Shown here: positions 25,501 to 38,684 of the stretch, piece after piece | Position numbering within the stretch: position 1 is the stretch's first letter | Layout of the letters: each line of letters opens with the position of its first letter | NCBI GenBank assembly: GCA_028023455.1 | Contig: JAQFVV010000030.1 | Span: 3,552,501 to 3,616,500, forward strand | Length of the DNA stretch: 64,000 bases | From: Epiperipatus broadwayi | Lineage: Eukaryota; Onychophora; Udeonychophora; Euonychophora; Peripatidae | Direction of reading: 5' to 3' | Notes under the pieces: generated by a model | What the model saw: only the letters and a program-made list of their open reading frames with translations | Databases searched by the model: none | Told to the model about the DNA's origin: nothing | Made by a program: the position numbers and the translations under genes

Positions 25501-26270
25501 TCACAGAGAAAATGTTCAAAGTAAGCTAACAAGAGCTAGAGTGATCTGATTAGGTATTCCTTGATATTGAGCATATAAAGAAATTTAGCAAACTCCCATT
25601 TGATTGTTTCCACAAATAAACAAGAAAAAATGCATAATTTTATAGTTTATTTAAATATTTGTAATTATCTTTACATTTTTAAAAATATGTTTCATTTTCA
25701 AAAATATGTTAAATTTGAAATGGTATTAAAAATCAAACAGCAGTAATTATGATTATTATGTTTTTGTCAAACAGCTTGTGTTTAATTTTTGTGATAATTT
25801 TAGTAATAAAAATACAATTTTAAATTTTAAAATAAAATTTCATGGATTTATGATAATTTCAAATTTTCATTCATGTTTATAAATTGGATTTCATTCAAGA
25901 AAGATTTTATCAATTTACTTTTTATAATATCATTATAGTAAATAACCAATAATGTTAAAGTTATTATTCTAATAATACATTTTTTTTTAAAGATTTGTTT
26001 AAAAATATATAGACAAAATGAGAGAAAGTGAAAGAAAACCTAGAAATAAAAATTTAATAAAAAAAAAGCAATATCTTTTTTTTTTAAAAAAATTCTACTA
26101 ATTTCTTTAAGATTAGCATTTTATAAAAATTAATATTTAAAAAAAGAACTCAGAATAAAACAAATGACCTTATTTTGAACAATAGGGCATGGTGGTGACA
26201 TATATATAAATACCACATAAATATGTAAGATGATTAACATTAATTTTAATTTATGCTATGTCTAAAAATT
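25501..26270. other. AT-rich non-coding stretch
   Basis: No feature is recognised. Confidence 0.45.
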
Positions 26271-26924
26271 CCCCACAATCTTGGTGTTTGATGAACAAAA
26301 ATCAATCAATCTCAGCTGGATATATATTTCTAGCATAACTGAAGTCATCTTCAGCCTGAAAAATAATTGATTCTCCATGAAATACAGAAACTCATTTTTT
26401 ATTTAAGTAACATTTTAACAATGTGATATTAAAATTTAAATGAAAATTTAAATACTCCTTTGTATTGGCTTAATATTAGTAAAAAGGTAAAACATTTAAT
26501 CAAACTCATTTATAAATAATCTTGTTTTTAGTTATGACAAAACATATGTTCAGCAAAGATTGATTGGATATATGGGAAATTTCTATAGGTGTAAGTTAAA
26601 ATTAATGTTATATATGTATATATTGAAATGAAAATTTTCATGAATTACAAACATAAATTATATATTTTCTGAGTTCATCCATGTATGACTTCTATTATAA
26701 ATATATCAATATTTGGCTTAATCAAACAAGCCATTAAATGGGTGATGAATACAATACTATAAAAATAGTTTTAGAGACACTAAGCACTGATTTATAACAG
26801 TACTAAAGCTCTACTGATTAAAAAAAAACAAGTAGATATAAGATTAAAAAAATAAAAGTCCGAAAATATTCCGTTTAATGCATTTTTTAAAAAAAATCTT
26901 TCAAATACAAGAAAGTTTATGTGT

Positions 26925-27600
26925 CATTATATTTATTGATGCAATTTGGGCTTTTAAGTATCTCAATGGCTTATCTGATCTTACATTGGTGGAGATTGTC
27001 ACATCAGGGTAGGATTCCAGTGTTAGAGAAATCAATATTGTGACCTGAATTCATAGCATGGATGGAGAGGGCTGATGACAATAAGTGATGTTTAACCACA
27101 TTAGCATGTTCATCTCTTCTATAATGATGTAATAATTGCTCATATCTAGAAAAGGAGCTTTACAAATCCCATTTAAAATATAAACTTCATGAGTTTTAAG
27201 AGGAACTGAATCTTTGGACTTGATTATGATCTTACTAATTTTTGATAAGTGGTATATGCTATTTTTATATTATAGTATTTTGCCCAATACTATCTGTAGT
27301 TCCTTTTATATAAGGAACACAAAACTCTAATACTTGTTCTTCTTTTTGTTTCTTATTTTGAGCTTGAATTAAGGCTTGGTGAATAATTTTATTATTATAA
27401 CCATATTTATTTCTTCTTTTAGGTATGATTTATTGCTCTAGTAAAAAGAGTTTTGACTACAGAGAAGATCTGAGCTGAATGAAAATGTTATAACAATTGT
27501 AAGTAGATATTTATCTGTGTATGTAGTTTTTCTGAAAATTTGAAAACAATAAAAGATTGTTTTGTTTTAGGGACAATTCTGATGGTAAACTTTCCTTTTT
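26925..27600 (-). pseudogene. PLE relic, minus arm: RT thumb and GIY-YIG endonuclease region
   Basis: On the minus strand, in broken frames: NKYGYNNKIIHQALIQAQNK and CVPYIKGTTDSI (about 27415-27285, RT C-terminal side), then a decayed endonuclease segment RRDEHANVVKHHLLSSALSI, HAMNSGHNIDF (about 27120-27030) and AIEILKSP...NKYND ending near 26928. The A-x-H-x-x-x-x-G-H-x-I-x-F block is typical of Penelope-like GIY-YIG domains. Stops are numerous. A homologous plus-strand copy starts about 130 bp away, making a head-to-head pair. Confidence 0.72.
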
Positions 27601-27644
27601 TGATGTACTCATCACCAGGCAACAAAATATTTTATAGTATTTTT

Positions 27645-27738
27645 TCATGTGTCACAGCATTGGCCAGGAAGCAAACCCACTAACCCAGGACAACTGCTTC
27701 TAGGCAGCTGTGCTGAACACTCAGCCACCAACACCTGA
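27645..27738 (-). mobile_element. tRNA-derived SINE inside the PLE pair
   Basis: In minus-strand order: TGTTGGTGGCTGAGTGTTCA (A box), CCTGGGTTAGTGGGTTTGCT (B-box region), CTGGCCAATGCTGTGACACA. It is the same family as the copies at 4.4 and 48.3 kb, here more diverged. It sits between the two inverted PLE relics. Confidence 0.78.
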
Positions 27739-28235
27739 TATCTTTATCAGAAAAACTAAACATATAGACAAATACCAATCTTCATTACATTACCAGCCAA
27801 CTAAGATCTTTTCAGTAGCCAAAACTATTTTTATTAGAATATTAACATTTGGACAAATTCTAAAATATTACAATATAAAAACAGCATATATTACCAAAAA
27901 ACTTAGTAACATTCTATCCAAGCCTAAATATTCAATTCCTATTGAGGCTCATATGAGTTTATAAAATGTCATGTGGCAATTGTAAAACTTCTTATGTAAG
28001 TATGAGCAATTGTTACACCAGTACTAAAAGAAATGAATATGATAATGCAGTTAAACAATAGACAACAGCAGCAGCCTCATGCCATGCTATGGATTCAAGC
28101 CACATTATATGATATCAGGTTCCTATCTAGATGTGGTATTCCCCACCATTGTAATATCAGAGAAACCACTGAAATATTTAAATGGCAAAATCATATCAAC
28201 AAATATGATGACTTCCTCCTATTAATATGAATACT
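27735..28235 (+). pseudogene. PLE relic, plus arm: RT tail and GIY-YIG endonuclease region
   Basis: An open frame from 27710 covers the RT C-terminal side (KTIFIRILTFGQILKYYNIK). A shifted frame at 27967-28010 reads CGNCKTSYVSMSNC, where the endonuclease N-terminus should have a YIG motif. The rest follows as AMDSSHIIYDIRF...IPHHCNIRETTEIFKWQNHI...NKYDD (28080-28215). It is homologous to the minus arm at 26.9-27.6 kb. The YIG motif is lost and there are frameshifts, so it is inactive. Confidence 0.72.
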
Positions 28236-28950
28236 TTCTGATTTTTATTTATTTTCCCCCAATTTTATATACCTGTTTTTTCTATTGGTAGGTCTTTAGT
28301 ATTGTTATAAATAAATGTTTACAGCACTTCTGCGACCATTTTTATGGTGTTCTAATCATCACCCACATGATGGCTTGTGTGATTAATCTAAAATGTCAAT
28401 ATATTTATAATAAAAATTATTCATGGATATACCTGAAAAATATCACATACACACATGCACTCACATATATGTACTACTTTTTATTATACTGTTCTGTGGC
28501 AAATCAGCAATACAGTAGATATTAGCAGAGAAATAAAAAATTAAAAAAAACAATTCTAGATAGAATGGAGGGGGGATCTATTATATAAAAAAACATATAG
28601 CAGCAAATCAATGTAATAATAGAAATAAATATTATTTAATCATATGATGAAATTGATGGTAGTGATTAATATTTACCTTTTTATTAAAGTACAAAATTTT
28701 TTTAGATGAGAAAGATCATCAGGTTTGTGATAATTTTGTGTTCTCAATATTCTTTTTAAAAGTTGAATAATAATAATGTTTAATAAAATGGATGAAAATT
28801 ACAAATCCATACAAAACTATGTAGCTATACACAAACATATTTATCAGTATACGTAATCATACTTCATTTTTCTGCCTTCTCTTAGAGATTTCTCCTCACC
28901 ATCGGAGGAACTGGAAATGTTATTACTAAAATATTCATTCATTTAAAATT

Positions 28951-29748
<798 letters not shown>

Positions 29749-30440
29749 CTAATTTACTTAATAAATATTACTTTAATTTACTAGATTATTACCTCACACC
29801 CATATGCCATTACACTAAATATGATATTTACCTAAGTGCTACATGGTTCTACAATTATTAACAGACCAATCCTTGTCTTAAATTTTTTACTTACCTCTAT
29901 AACATACCTATGATCCTTCTTGGAGAATTTAATACGATTTGTCATGCATTTATAACTAAATGACCACATTTTTAATTTTCCTTTAGGAAATGGAGAAGGT
30001 TTCCTTCCCTCAGATCTTTTTTTTTTCACAATGGTAGATACTGTTCACTCATAGACTTTTTTCTATTCACCCATGCTTCATTAACTAATTAATTTTTTCA
30101 CTAAATCCTTCTTCTCTGATTATTCAGCATGATAACATTAGATCTGAAGTTAATGCAGATATGCATCAAGTATTTTATAATAAAAAAAATACTACTGTGA
30201 TCATGAACCCCTGAATTTCTTTTTTCTGAAATCTACATTATGTTATTTAAAATTAAATATATGAAGTTATACCTGTACAGCTATGGACAATTTTATAATA
30301 TATTATTATAGGTCATATAATCTAATCATTTCCCCACCATCTTCTAGTTTATTAACACTTGCAGATAAGATACACAAAACAATCACTTCGCATAACCCCA
30401 TATAGATTCACATAGATACCTTAAACCATGGATTTAAGGC
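29749..30440. other. AT-rich non-coding stretch
   Basis: Nothing recognised. The 65-codon minus-strand open frame at 29832-30029 has no motif. Confidence 0.45.
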
Positions 30441-30454
30441 CTACAATATAAAAT

Positions 30455-31080
30455 TCCTAAACATCACATGATCACTATTTCTTATGCTAGCACATTACTG
30501 TTATTAAAACAGGCAAAACTCTCCATCAGTAGTGCCACTCAGTGCCAACCAGAGTAATCAATGGATGCCAGAAGGCCTGTGCATAAAATCCCTATCTATT
30601 GCCTACTCATCCAATATCCCCAGACTAGTTTCTGGCTTATGGCCTTCATCAGTGAGGAGCTTTGGATCTGAGAGCACTGCGCCTAGATCTTAGGATCTGA
30701 TGCAACCCTCCAACAGCCACCTTTTATCTCTACTTAACTACAAAACTATGAGAATAAATTTGAAAACACAAAAATATTTTCAATTTAAGCTCAATAGCCT
30801 ATAAAGTCATCTGGGTCTGAACCCAGTTTAGTACCCATACATTTTGATGTCTTTAGCTCTTTAATACCTATAGCCACCACTATCCTATTAGGCAGGATTG
30901 GTGTTAAACCACTAAACATCACTGATCACTATTTCTTATGCTAGTACATTACTGTTATTAAAACACGCAAAACTCTCCATACAGTAGTGCCACTCCATGC
31001 CAACCAGAGTAATCAATGGATGCCAGAAGGCTTGTGCACAAAATCCCTATCTAGTGCCTACCCATCCAATATCTCCAGAC
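30455..31080 (-). repeat. HHR-A tandem: one full ~454-bp unit plus a partial unit
   Basis: CTTATGCTAG at 30481 recurs at 30935, giving a 454-bp period. The full unit contains CAGGCAAAACTCTCC, GAGTAATCAATGGATGCCAG, a minus-strand hammerhead (30618-30657) and a body with two hairpins (about 30811-30826 and 30840-30855). The partial unit follows the first closely and its homology stops at 31080, 3 nt beyond the predicted cleavage position. No open frame is present. Size, tandem layout and ribozyme resemble the retrozymes described from animals and plants. Confidence 0.8.
30618..30657 (-). ncRNA. Minimal hammerhead ribozyme (HHR-A), core intact
   Basis: In minus-strand order: CCTCA (30653-30657), CTGATGA (30646-30652), helix II GGC...GCC closed by an A.A mismatch, GAA (30630-30632), the palindrome ACTAGT (30624-30629), C17 (30623), TGGGG (30618-30622). 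Helix I is 5 bp with one G.T. Cleavage would fall between 30623 and 30622. ACTAGT can pair with itself in a second molecule. Confidence 0.8.
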
Positions 31081-32330
31081 AAATTACATAAAATATACAA
31101 ATTATATAAAAATATACAAATTATATATAATTATATTTAAAAACCCATATATATATATTTTCATAAAAAATATACAAATATATACTTATATATTCTTTTA
31201 AATACATGAATACAAATAAAATAAATCCCTTAAACATTTTAATCTTTTCCCTTCCCTTTCATTAAAACTCTAAAATTTTTCTATATATGTATTTATTTTT
31301 TAGTTATTATTTTTTATTTTTCCCTTACATATTTCTTACTGTATTCTCGTGCTATCATTTTATTTCCTTCAACTATTACATTTATTTCAATTATTTATCT
31401 TTTTCTTTTGTTACACTTATCCTTTATTTTATTTCTTCTTTTTAGTTCATTTTATTTATATATTTATTTAATAACACAGAAAATCAGACCATCCTTTGTC
31501 ATTACTTATTCATTTAGGAATAATTTCATTTTTCCAGTAAGTTAAACATAAACACGTGAAATACTTTAACTTCGTACACATTTATATTTAAAACTTCCAC
31601 TCAACCAGATATTCCTCAAGCATAGGAACAAAGACATTTAATATATATTAGTATATGGGCTTATATATTTCAATGTACAGAAAACAAAATTTGAATAAAG
31701 TTACGAATTAATTCAATATATAATTAAACGTATGGATAAAAAAAGAACAAAGTTCTTACACATAACAGTTATAAAATTTTGAAAAATAAATTTTTGATTA
31801 ATTGTGTCATCGCAATAATTTGAAATTTTTAAGCTTGTTAAGTTAGAAACAATTGTCTGAAATCAAACTTTTATTTTTTAAAAACTACCAACGTATAGCA
31901 TTTTTCATTTTGTAGGTGGAATAAGAAGACGAATGAACTTGTTATATTTTAATAAATATTCTTCTCGGAAGGAAAGCTATTTTTTTATGTTAAATAAATT
32001 TATTATCTATATATAAAAAAAGTTAAATATAACTAATTATTATCGTAGAAGAGAATGAAGTAAATAAAATCATTAGAAAATAAATTTAATGTGTTAGACT
32101 AAATATAATTGTTCTAATATAATTAGAATTCATTTATAAATAAAAATTAATAGAATCATAATACAAAGTTTGCAATAACTGAGAGATACAAAATATAAAA
32201 GGGAAATGAAAAATAAAATAAACAATAACTCATCATTAAAGGATAACATGTTTTATATTTAACGAAATTATTTCAATTGTAATATTTTATATTTGATATA
32301 TAATATCCAAATAATGTATAACTAATATAT
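31081..32330. other. AT-rich non-coding stretch
   Basis: Tandem-like ATATACAAATTATAT segments follow the HHR-A breakpoint to about 31200; nothing else is recognised. Confidence 0.45.
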
Positions 32331-32332
32331 TA

Positions 32333-32446
32333 AAACAGGCAAAACTCTCTATACATATTGTTACTCAATGCAAGCCAGAGTAATCAATAACAGTTATAAG
32401 CGAACATAAGAAATTGTGATTATGTGATGTTTATTGGTTTATAACT
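32333..32446. repeat. HHR-A fragment with an inverted end
   Basis: TTAAAACAGGCAAAACTCTC to GCCAGAGTAATCAAT (32333-32388) is joined to the reversed left end TGATTATGTGATGTTTATT (32418-32439). The hammerhead is missing. Confidence 0.65.
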
Positions 32447-32466
32447 AATCTACTTAAAATTTTTAA

Positions 32467-32497
32467 TGGTTTTTTTTTTTTTTTTTGGGGGGGGGGG
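32467..32497. repeat. Poly-T / poly-G junction
   Basis: GG, then about 18 T, about 11 G, then TAATA. A near-identical junction lies at 42.7 kb. Confidence 0.85.
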
Positions 32498-32499
32498 TA

Positions 32500-33715
32500 A
32501 TACAAACCTTAAATTTTTAACTACTCTTGCAATCTTGACTTGGAAATATAAAGAGCAAAAATTATAAAAATACTTCTATATTGTTGCCAACCCAATTTTT
32601 ATGAATTTTTTTTTCTTAATATTAGAAGTAACTTTTTTGTGTGTGATGAAGGAGTGGTTTTAGAAGATATTCTTACATTTTGGATTATTTGTTACTTCGT
32701 TACCCATTACATCTTTTAGCTATCATTCAATTACTTTTGTTCTTCATCTGCTATGCAAACAGTTTATAGATATTTTTACCCCTTTATTTTATTTCTCTAT
32801 CATAGTCTCCTTAAAAGTTATTACTTGTAGATATTTTTTAATGAGAATAAATTATTAAATGGGTAAAATAGAATAGAGTTTTTAACACAAATAAAAATAT
32901 TTACACAATGTAACAAAAATAATGTTTTTAATAAAAATAGAGTTTAATTTGAAGTATATTGTCATAACTGAATACAAAAGTTTAAAAATTGCAGTACAGT
33001 ATATAAATATGGAGAAATAAAGAGAGGAATTCAGTTGCTGCTTTATGTAAAATTATTAATACTGTTTCTCACAAGTTGTAGGATTGTTGTTTTGAAAAAA
33101 TGACATTTTAAAAAAATAAGTGCACAATTTAAATATAAATTTTATATTATACAATTAAATTGATCTCATTTTAAAAAATAAATGCAAATAAAATTCCCTT
33201 CCCCCATTTACTACATTATTTTATTTCTTAATGTATTTTGAATTCACTTCTTTAAAATTAAATAATTTTGAAGTAAGCAAAATAATTTTGACTTACCTTT
33301 TAAATAATCAATTTTTTTACTTAATTAAATCAGAAATTGAAACAGACTTAATAACATAAAAATAAAGCTACAAATAAAATGAAATTTTGATCTATTACTT
33401 TTCAAAACATCAAAGAAAATAAATGACAGAGATGAAAACAATGATACTAAAAAGCATTAAACTTTATAGATAATAATAATTTAATAGTTATTGCCTAAAA
33501 TAATTGTAAAATGCAACCAAAGCATTTCACACCTATTCGTTTCATAATGTGTGTATGTATATATTTTTAATTTAATGATTACATATATTTAAAAGTTTAA
33601 GATTAATGTTAATTATAGAGATTACATATATACAGTAATTTTATTACTACTTATAATTGGTTTTCTTCAACATTTTAAATGTTGGCTAAGTAAATATTTA
33701 TTCTATATGTTAATT
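32500..33715. other. AT-rich non-coding stretch
   Basis: No feature is recognised. Confidence 0.45.
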
Positions 33716-33734
33716 TTGTTAACATAGCTGAACA

Positions 33735-33905
33735 TGCTTTTGGCTGGAAGACCTTCACGCTCTCATTTCAATATGCTTTAGATTGGCCTATATAAGTGAA
33801 TTTAGGTACAAAGATAAGATGGTCACTCTTTTCAAAATATCTATTTTGTGCTTTGGTTTGAGAGTATTCTTCATACTCAACAAAATATTGAGGTATTAAA
33901 ACAAT
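33735..33905 (+). repeat. Dispersed repeat with conserved TATA-like core (copy 1)
   Basis: AGATTGGCCTATATAAGTGA at about 33781 and the following AAGATAAGATGG.CACTCTT correspond to the reverse complement of 52.93-53.11 kb. The shared GGCCTATATAAGT resembles a Pol II TATA box, so this could be an LTR-like or promoter-bearing end of an element. Confidence 0.5.
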
Positions 33906-34344
33906 GTAACAGCACATCTGTATGGGATGGAATTTCCTTCTAATTACAAGTATACATTATTTTTAATATATATACATATTTATTAATAGTATTTGTAAAT
34001 TGTTTAATTTTTAAAAAAAACTATCCATGTAAAAATATATTACATCTGCATAAAATAACACTTAAAAAAATGATGATATTGGAGGGCAAAATAATGTTAT
34101 TTATATAGTATTGCTTCTGAAACTAAAAGGAACACATGGAAGATTAGAGGTAATGATAGAAATAGGAATAATGCAGTGAGATGTTAGTCTACAAAATTTG
34201 AGTTAAGATATACTAGAATTAGAATTGTCTATTTTATTCTCATCATCATCCATCTAATTCTTAAATGCTTTTAAAAAAATTCAAACTTCCCTTATACTTC
34301 TTATTATTTCCCTATCTTCTTTTAGGAAGTATTGCTGACATGAT

Positions 34345-34490
34345 TAGTAACAGATAGTATGGTAATTGAACTGGTGATTTTTAAATTTGTGAATATTAAA
34401 TTTAACAAATGCTATGACCAATTAGACTAGCCTGTCAAAATAACCTAATTGATTAAATTCAGTATTAATGAATCTGAAAGTTATTTCATT
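34345..34490. repeat. Divergent Rep-T tRNA-like segments, inverted
   Basis: AATTGAACTGGTGATTTTTA to GACTAGCCTGTCAAAATAAC matches the minus-strand Rep-T head of 38.9 kb. The next ~50 bp (ATTCAGTATTAATGAATCTG) match the plus-strand head of 41.5 kb, giving an inverted junction. The copy is heavily decayed. Confidence 0.5.
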
Positions 34491-34496
34491 TATAGT

Positions 34497-34815
34497 TACA
34501 ATCATAAAGAAAATAATCCTCCGGTCATGAACTGTTTTTAAGTGTGTATTAAAATCTTCATGCATTCACTTTCCAGTAATAGTTTAAAAGCATAAGTAAA
34601 TTCACTTGTGTTTAAAGCATATTCCTATATATGCCAACTATTATTGTCCATGCTTACCTCAGGGCTTAGATCCATTATATGCCTGATGTTCAAGCAGAAG
34701 TGAATTTACTTATGCTTTTAAACTATTACTGGCAGGTGACTGCATGGAGATTTTAATATATGCTTAGAAACAACGCATGACTGGAGGTTCATATCAATTT
34801 TTATGATTACAATTA
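34497..34815. repeat. Foldback repeat with ~115-bp arms
   Basis: The left arm (about 34497-34620) and right arm (about 34690-34812) are inverted copies of a segment containing AGTAATAGTTTAAAAGCATA. They are separated by about 70 bp (ATTCCTATATATGCCAAC...). No coding capacity is seen. It could be a MITE-like foldback or another inverted retroelement pair. Confidence 0.7.
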
Positions 34816-35159
34816 TTTCAATGCTTAACCCAATAATAGATTTAATTTAGAATTGTAAAATAAAGTATACAGTGTCACTGAAATAGTATTGCTCCTAGAT
34901 TTTGATTTTGCTGAACTGAAATGGTGCTTTCATAGTTGTCAAAGAGCTGTCTTCTGAAAAATTTTGGACAGTTGTTATAGATCTGAAAGAAAATCTATCT
35001 AAAAAGATAAATAATATAATCTTATATTCCGGTTTCTTTCTTTTATTAATGCAGCATATATGCTGGATCATGATTCCACTTGTTTATTTACTTCTTATCC
35101 AACATACTTATAAGGGCTTACCAATTAAATTATATTATACACTGGTATAAATGTCCTGT

Positions 35160-35235
35160 GGAGTTTAGCATAGCAGTAAAGTAATGGACTCAGAGCTGAA
35201 GTTCTAGAATCAATTCTCAGCTAACTTACGATAAA
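35160..35235 (+). repeat. Possible decayed tRNA-like SINE
   Basis: TTTAGCATAGCAGTAAAGTA (A-box-like) and TCTAGAATCAATTCTC (B-box-like) lie about 35 bp apart and an A-run follows. No target duplication was found. Confidence 0.3.
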
Positions 35236-36616
35236 AAAAAATTGCTCAAATTAAATAGAACTATTAAATCCTCAATCTGTCACTATAGTGGTGGAACGTT
35301 ATATGATTTCTTGAGCAATTTACCATATGAATATTTTGCTTCTTAGCCTAAACTAATACAATTCTTAATGAGATACCAATGTCAGTGCTTTTAAAACAAC
35401 TAAAAGTCATTCTAATAAAGAAACTGAAATGGTCTTTAATTTTTTCAAAAGAATGGTATATTAGAACATAAACAGTTTTCTATATTAAAACTTCAAATTT
35501 CTTAATAAGGGGGTGGGAGTGGGTTGTTTATGCCCAATCTATTTTTAATTTTTCTTGACGAGCTACAGAATGTTGTTTTATCAAATAAAAAATTAATTCA
35601 CACATAAATTTCAGCAAACATAATGCATCAGCCTTTACTAAAAACATAACCATGCAAATATTTTTATTATAAAATTTCTATATGGTACAAATAGACAATT
35701 TTATACTGTGATTAAAAACAGTTTTGCCAATGTAATAGTCTTTTTTAAATGTAATATACATAAGAATCTATATCTTAATGTAGTCATCATGTTATGAGAT
35801 TTTCTTTTAACACCAAAGTGTGGCACACAATGTGAATAAAAATAGCACAAGTATTCTCATTATTTTATATAAATCCTTAATATATATATAATACCATTAA
35901 CAATATATATCCCTATACTGTACAAATATGGTATTTTGATAGTTTTTCTATTTTTGTAGAATAATCAGTATTTAGATAGATGAAACAAGCCATTTCAATT
36001 ATTGTCAGACATAAATCAAATGTTAATAAAATATAAAATAGTTTTAAAAAATAACCATTTTAATAATAAAACAAATAGGAAAATTTATAAAAATCTTGCA
36101 ACATTTAATGATAATAATATAATGTAATTACATTTCCATACTCTACCATTCTACATATTAATGTAAAATAATAATCATGCTGAGTATCACGTGAAAACAT
36201 CGAAAATACATTCGGTGCAATAATATTATTAAAAATTTTATATTTAAACTCTGTATGAGTATTATTTTACATTAATAATATAACGATGTAATAAAAAATA
36301 TTTCGATAAAATAAAAAATAATCAGTAAAAATATTTAATACTCCAAGCCCTATTTGATTTTGCATGCTGACAAAAAGACACCCAAGAATTAACGATTCCT
36401 GGATTGATTCTCCCCTGAATAAGGTAAAAATATAAAAATTCTCAATCTGGTTAATCAAATGGAACTACTGTATTCATCTCATCATTTGAATGCAAAATTT
36501 CACCTGATCTTCTAAGCAATTAAATTACATTTGTTACACTAAAAAATTACTATAACATAATTTACAGATGACAAATTTCTTTCATTCACTCATTTGTCGT
36601 TAATGTTTTTATTTAT
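35236..36616. other. AT-rich non-coding stretch
   Basis: No recognisable gene or repeat. Confidence 0.45.
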
Positions 36617-36992
36617 CTCAGACTTTCACATGATCCTCAACCATCCACACTATCTCATACTGCTGACACACATGGATGGCTGAAGAGTTGTGGGAAGGAG
36701 TGGATTGAAGCCTGACCATTAAAGTATGAAGATTGGCTATCTTAATACAAGCTGAGCATTGATTGTATATTTGTTTGGAGATGATAATCTGGACCAACTG
36801 ATGAGTGCCGGTTTAGCACAAAATACGTATACTGGTGATTATTTCTCTTTTCAACATGTGTATGATCAAGTGTGTCAGCAGTATGAGATAGCATGGATAG
36901 TTGAGGGTCGTGTAAAAGTCTGAGTTCAAACCCCCTAAATATTACATATTGAAGTGAAGGTATAAAAAAGCCTGTACTGTAGAAAAAAATTA
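36617..36992. repeat. Rep-A: short minus arm and near-complete plus copy
   Basis: A minus-strand 3' module (36617-36670; CTCAGACTTTCACATGATCC) meets a plus-strand copy that starts at the ATGGATGGCTGAAGAGTTG block and runs to GAGTTCAAACCCCC and the TGTACTGTAG tail at about 36990. The hammerhead at 36793-36836 has CTGATGA and a perfect ATACGTAT palindrome, but G12 is changed to A (AAA for GAA). Confidence 0.85.
36793..36836 (+). ncRNA. Hammerhead (Rep-A) with G12-to-A change
   Basis: ACCAA, CTGATGA (36798-36804), helix II GTGC/GCAC, AAA instead of GAA at 36820-36822, ATACGTAT (36823-36830), A17, CTGGT. G12 is one of the two catalytic guanines of the hammerhead, so this copy should be inactive although its fold is preserved. 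Confidence 0.75.
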
Positions 36993-37079
36993 TATATTAA
37001 AATAAAAGTTTATCACAAATTGCTTATTATCTTAGAGATTATTATACCCTCTTCAGCTCAGACATAAACTTTAAACTTA

Positions 37080-38680
37080 TTTAAAAATTAATATATCTAT
37101 TTTTATTAAATCTCTAGTTTTCTATATACTTCAAACTATAAATAAAGACATCGAAAAAGGTAAATATTTAACTGTAATACGTAATGGCTTCCGTTTGTCT
37201 TTTTTTTTTGTTGTTGTTTAAATATCATTTTAAATAAATGGTTACATGGGTCTAATTATGAAATTAATGTTTCTAAAATTTCATGGTAACAAAGCGCTCA
37301 AAAAAATTAAGAGAAATGATCTATCAATATTGTCTTGGCACAAAAAAAGTAAATATTTGTTATTGTATTCAATGTGAACTTTGTAAATGATATGTTGAGA
37401 ATTCAATGACTTGAATAAAATGACAAGGAATAAAAAGTTGAAAAATGAATCAGAATTTTTTTATGATTTGAAATTACAATTCAAAAGTTATTTTGAAAGT
37501 AATTTTCATCGAATGTTAAAATTATTTATTGTTTGCTCCACTTGGTCTACTTACTGACCCATATATTATTTTTGAAATTAAACAGTATTTAAAAAAATAT
37601 TTGACAATCATATCCAGGATAGTTAGCAGATTTTTATCAGGACCAGTGAGCTAACAAACGAATGAATATCAATAGTAATAAAAAAAAAAAAAGTTAATTT
37701 GACAAATGGTGAGAAAACATAACTTGATTTATTATCTAAGCTGTAAGCAGGATGTTAGATAACAACTCAAGTGCTACAAATAGTTTTGATGTAACAAATG
37801 ATTCTTCACATATACTACTAGTTCTAATGTTATAATATCATACAAATATAATATGTGCTACTAGCTAAATTCTAAGGCTTACAGAATTCATAAAAGATAT
37901 AAATGAGTGTATTATATTTATTTCTAACTTGCAGAATATATATCTCAGGAATTAAAACGCTCCTGGAGGGTCTGTGAGCATGGATTCACTCCTTAATCTT
38001 TCTTATCTACTAAGTCTTTTACAAGTTTGCAGAAATAAATTCTCTAGGAAGCATGAATATTACTTTATACCTGACTAGCCAATATTTTAATCAACACTCA
38101 TTCTATTTTTCATTAGGATTACTAATTTTTCTTAATTGCAAATATTTTTTTAATTAAAATTACTAATCCCTTTTAATTACAAATATTTTTATTTAGATAT
38201 TTTTAATTAAATATTTTCCTTTTTAATTACAGATAATTTTGAACAACTATTTCTATATAAGAAATCTTTTATATAATAAATATAAACACTTATTTTTTTA
38301 TACTTCACATAGTATTTCACATATCTTATACAAATATTAATATCAACTTTTTAACAAATATATAAATCATTCATTAGTTACATATAATATTCTTCCTCTC
38401 GCACTAAAATATAAAAGGATTAGACACACGTGCAGTTTTTTTTAAGTCATTTCAACCACTCCTACATTTTTCGCCCATCTCAGAAGTGCCACAAGTTGCA
38501 AACTTCACTACTTTTTCTTACTTATATTCTTGAGACTGCTCCACATCAGACTTTTCTTCATGTCTTACTTCTGATTAATCATCAAGGTGGCCACTCTCTA
38601 TCATTGAATTGACTTTTTCTTTAATACTGGTAAACACTATTTTCCTCAGTCTCTATTTCAAATTATTTCCGTTCCTTTGT
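37080..38680. other. AT-rich non-coding stretch
   Basis: No recognised gene. A CTGAAGA-containing segment around 37040-37060 (minus strand) is not followed by a convincing GAA/helix III. Confidence 0.45.
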
Positions 38681-38684
38681 ATTT

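Noticed and set aside
26305-26365. Hammerhead-like string on the minus strand (CTGAAGA, then GAA and ATATATAT, C)
   Set aside because: The core words occur in order, but helix I and helix II do not pair beyond 1-4 bp. It is dominated instead by the hairpin CTGAAG-ATGA-CTTCAG, so I do not call a ribozyme.
37035-37065. Another Rep-T/hammerhead-like site (CTGAAGA on the minus strand)
   Set aside because: No GAA with a self-complementary segment follows at the right distance and no helix I partner is seen.
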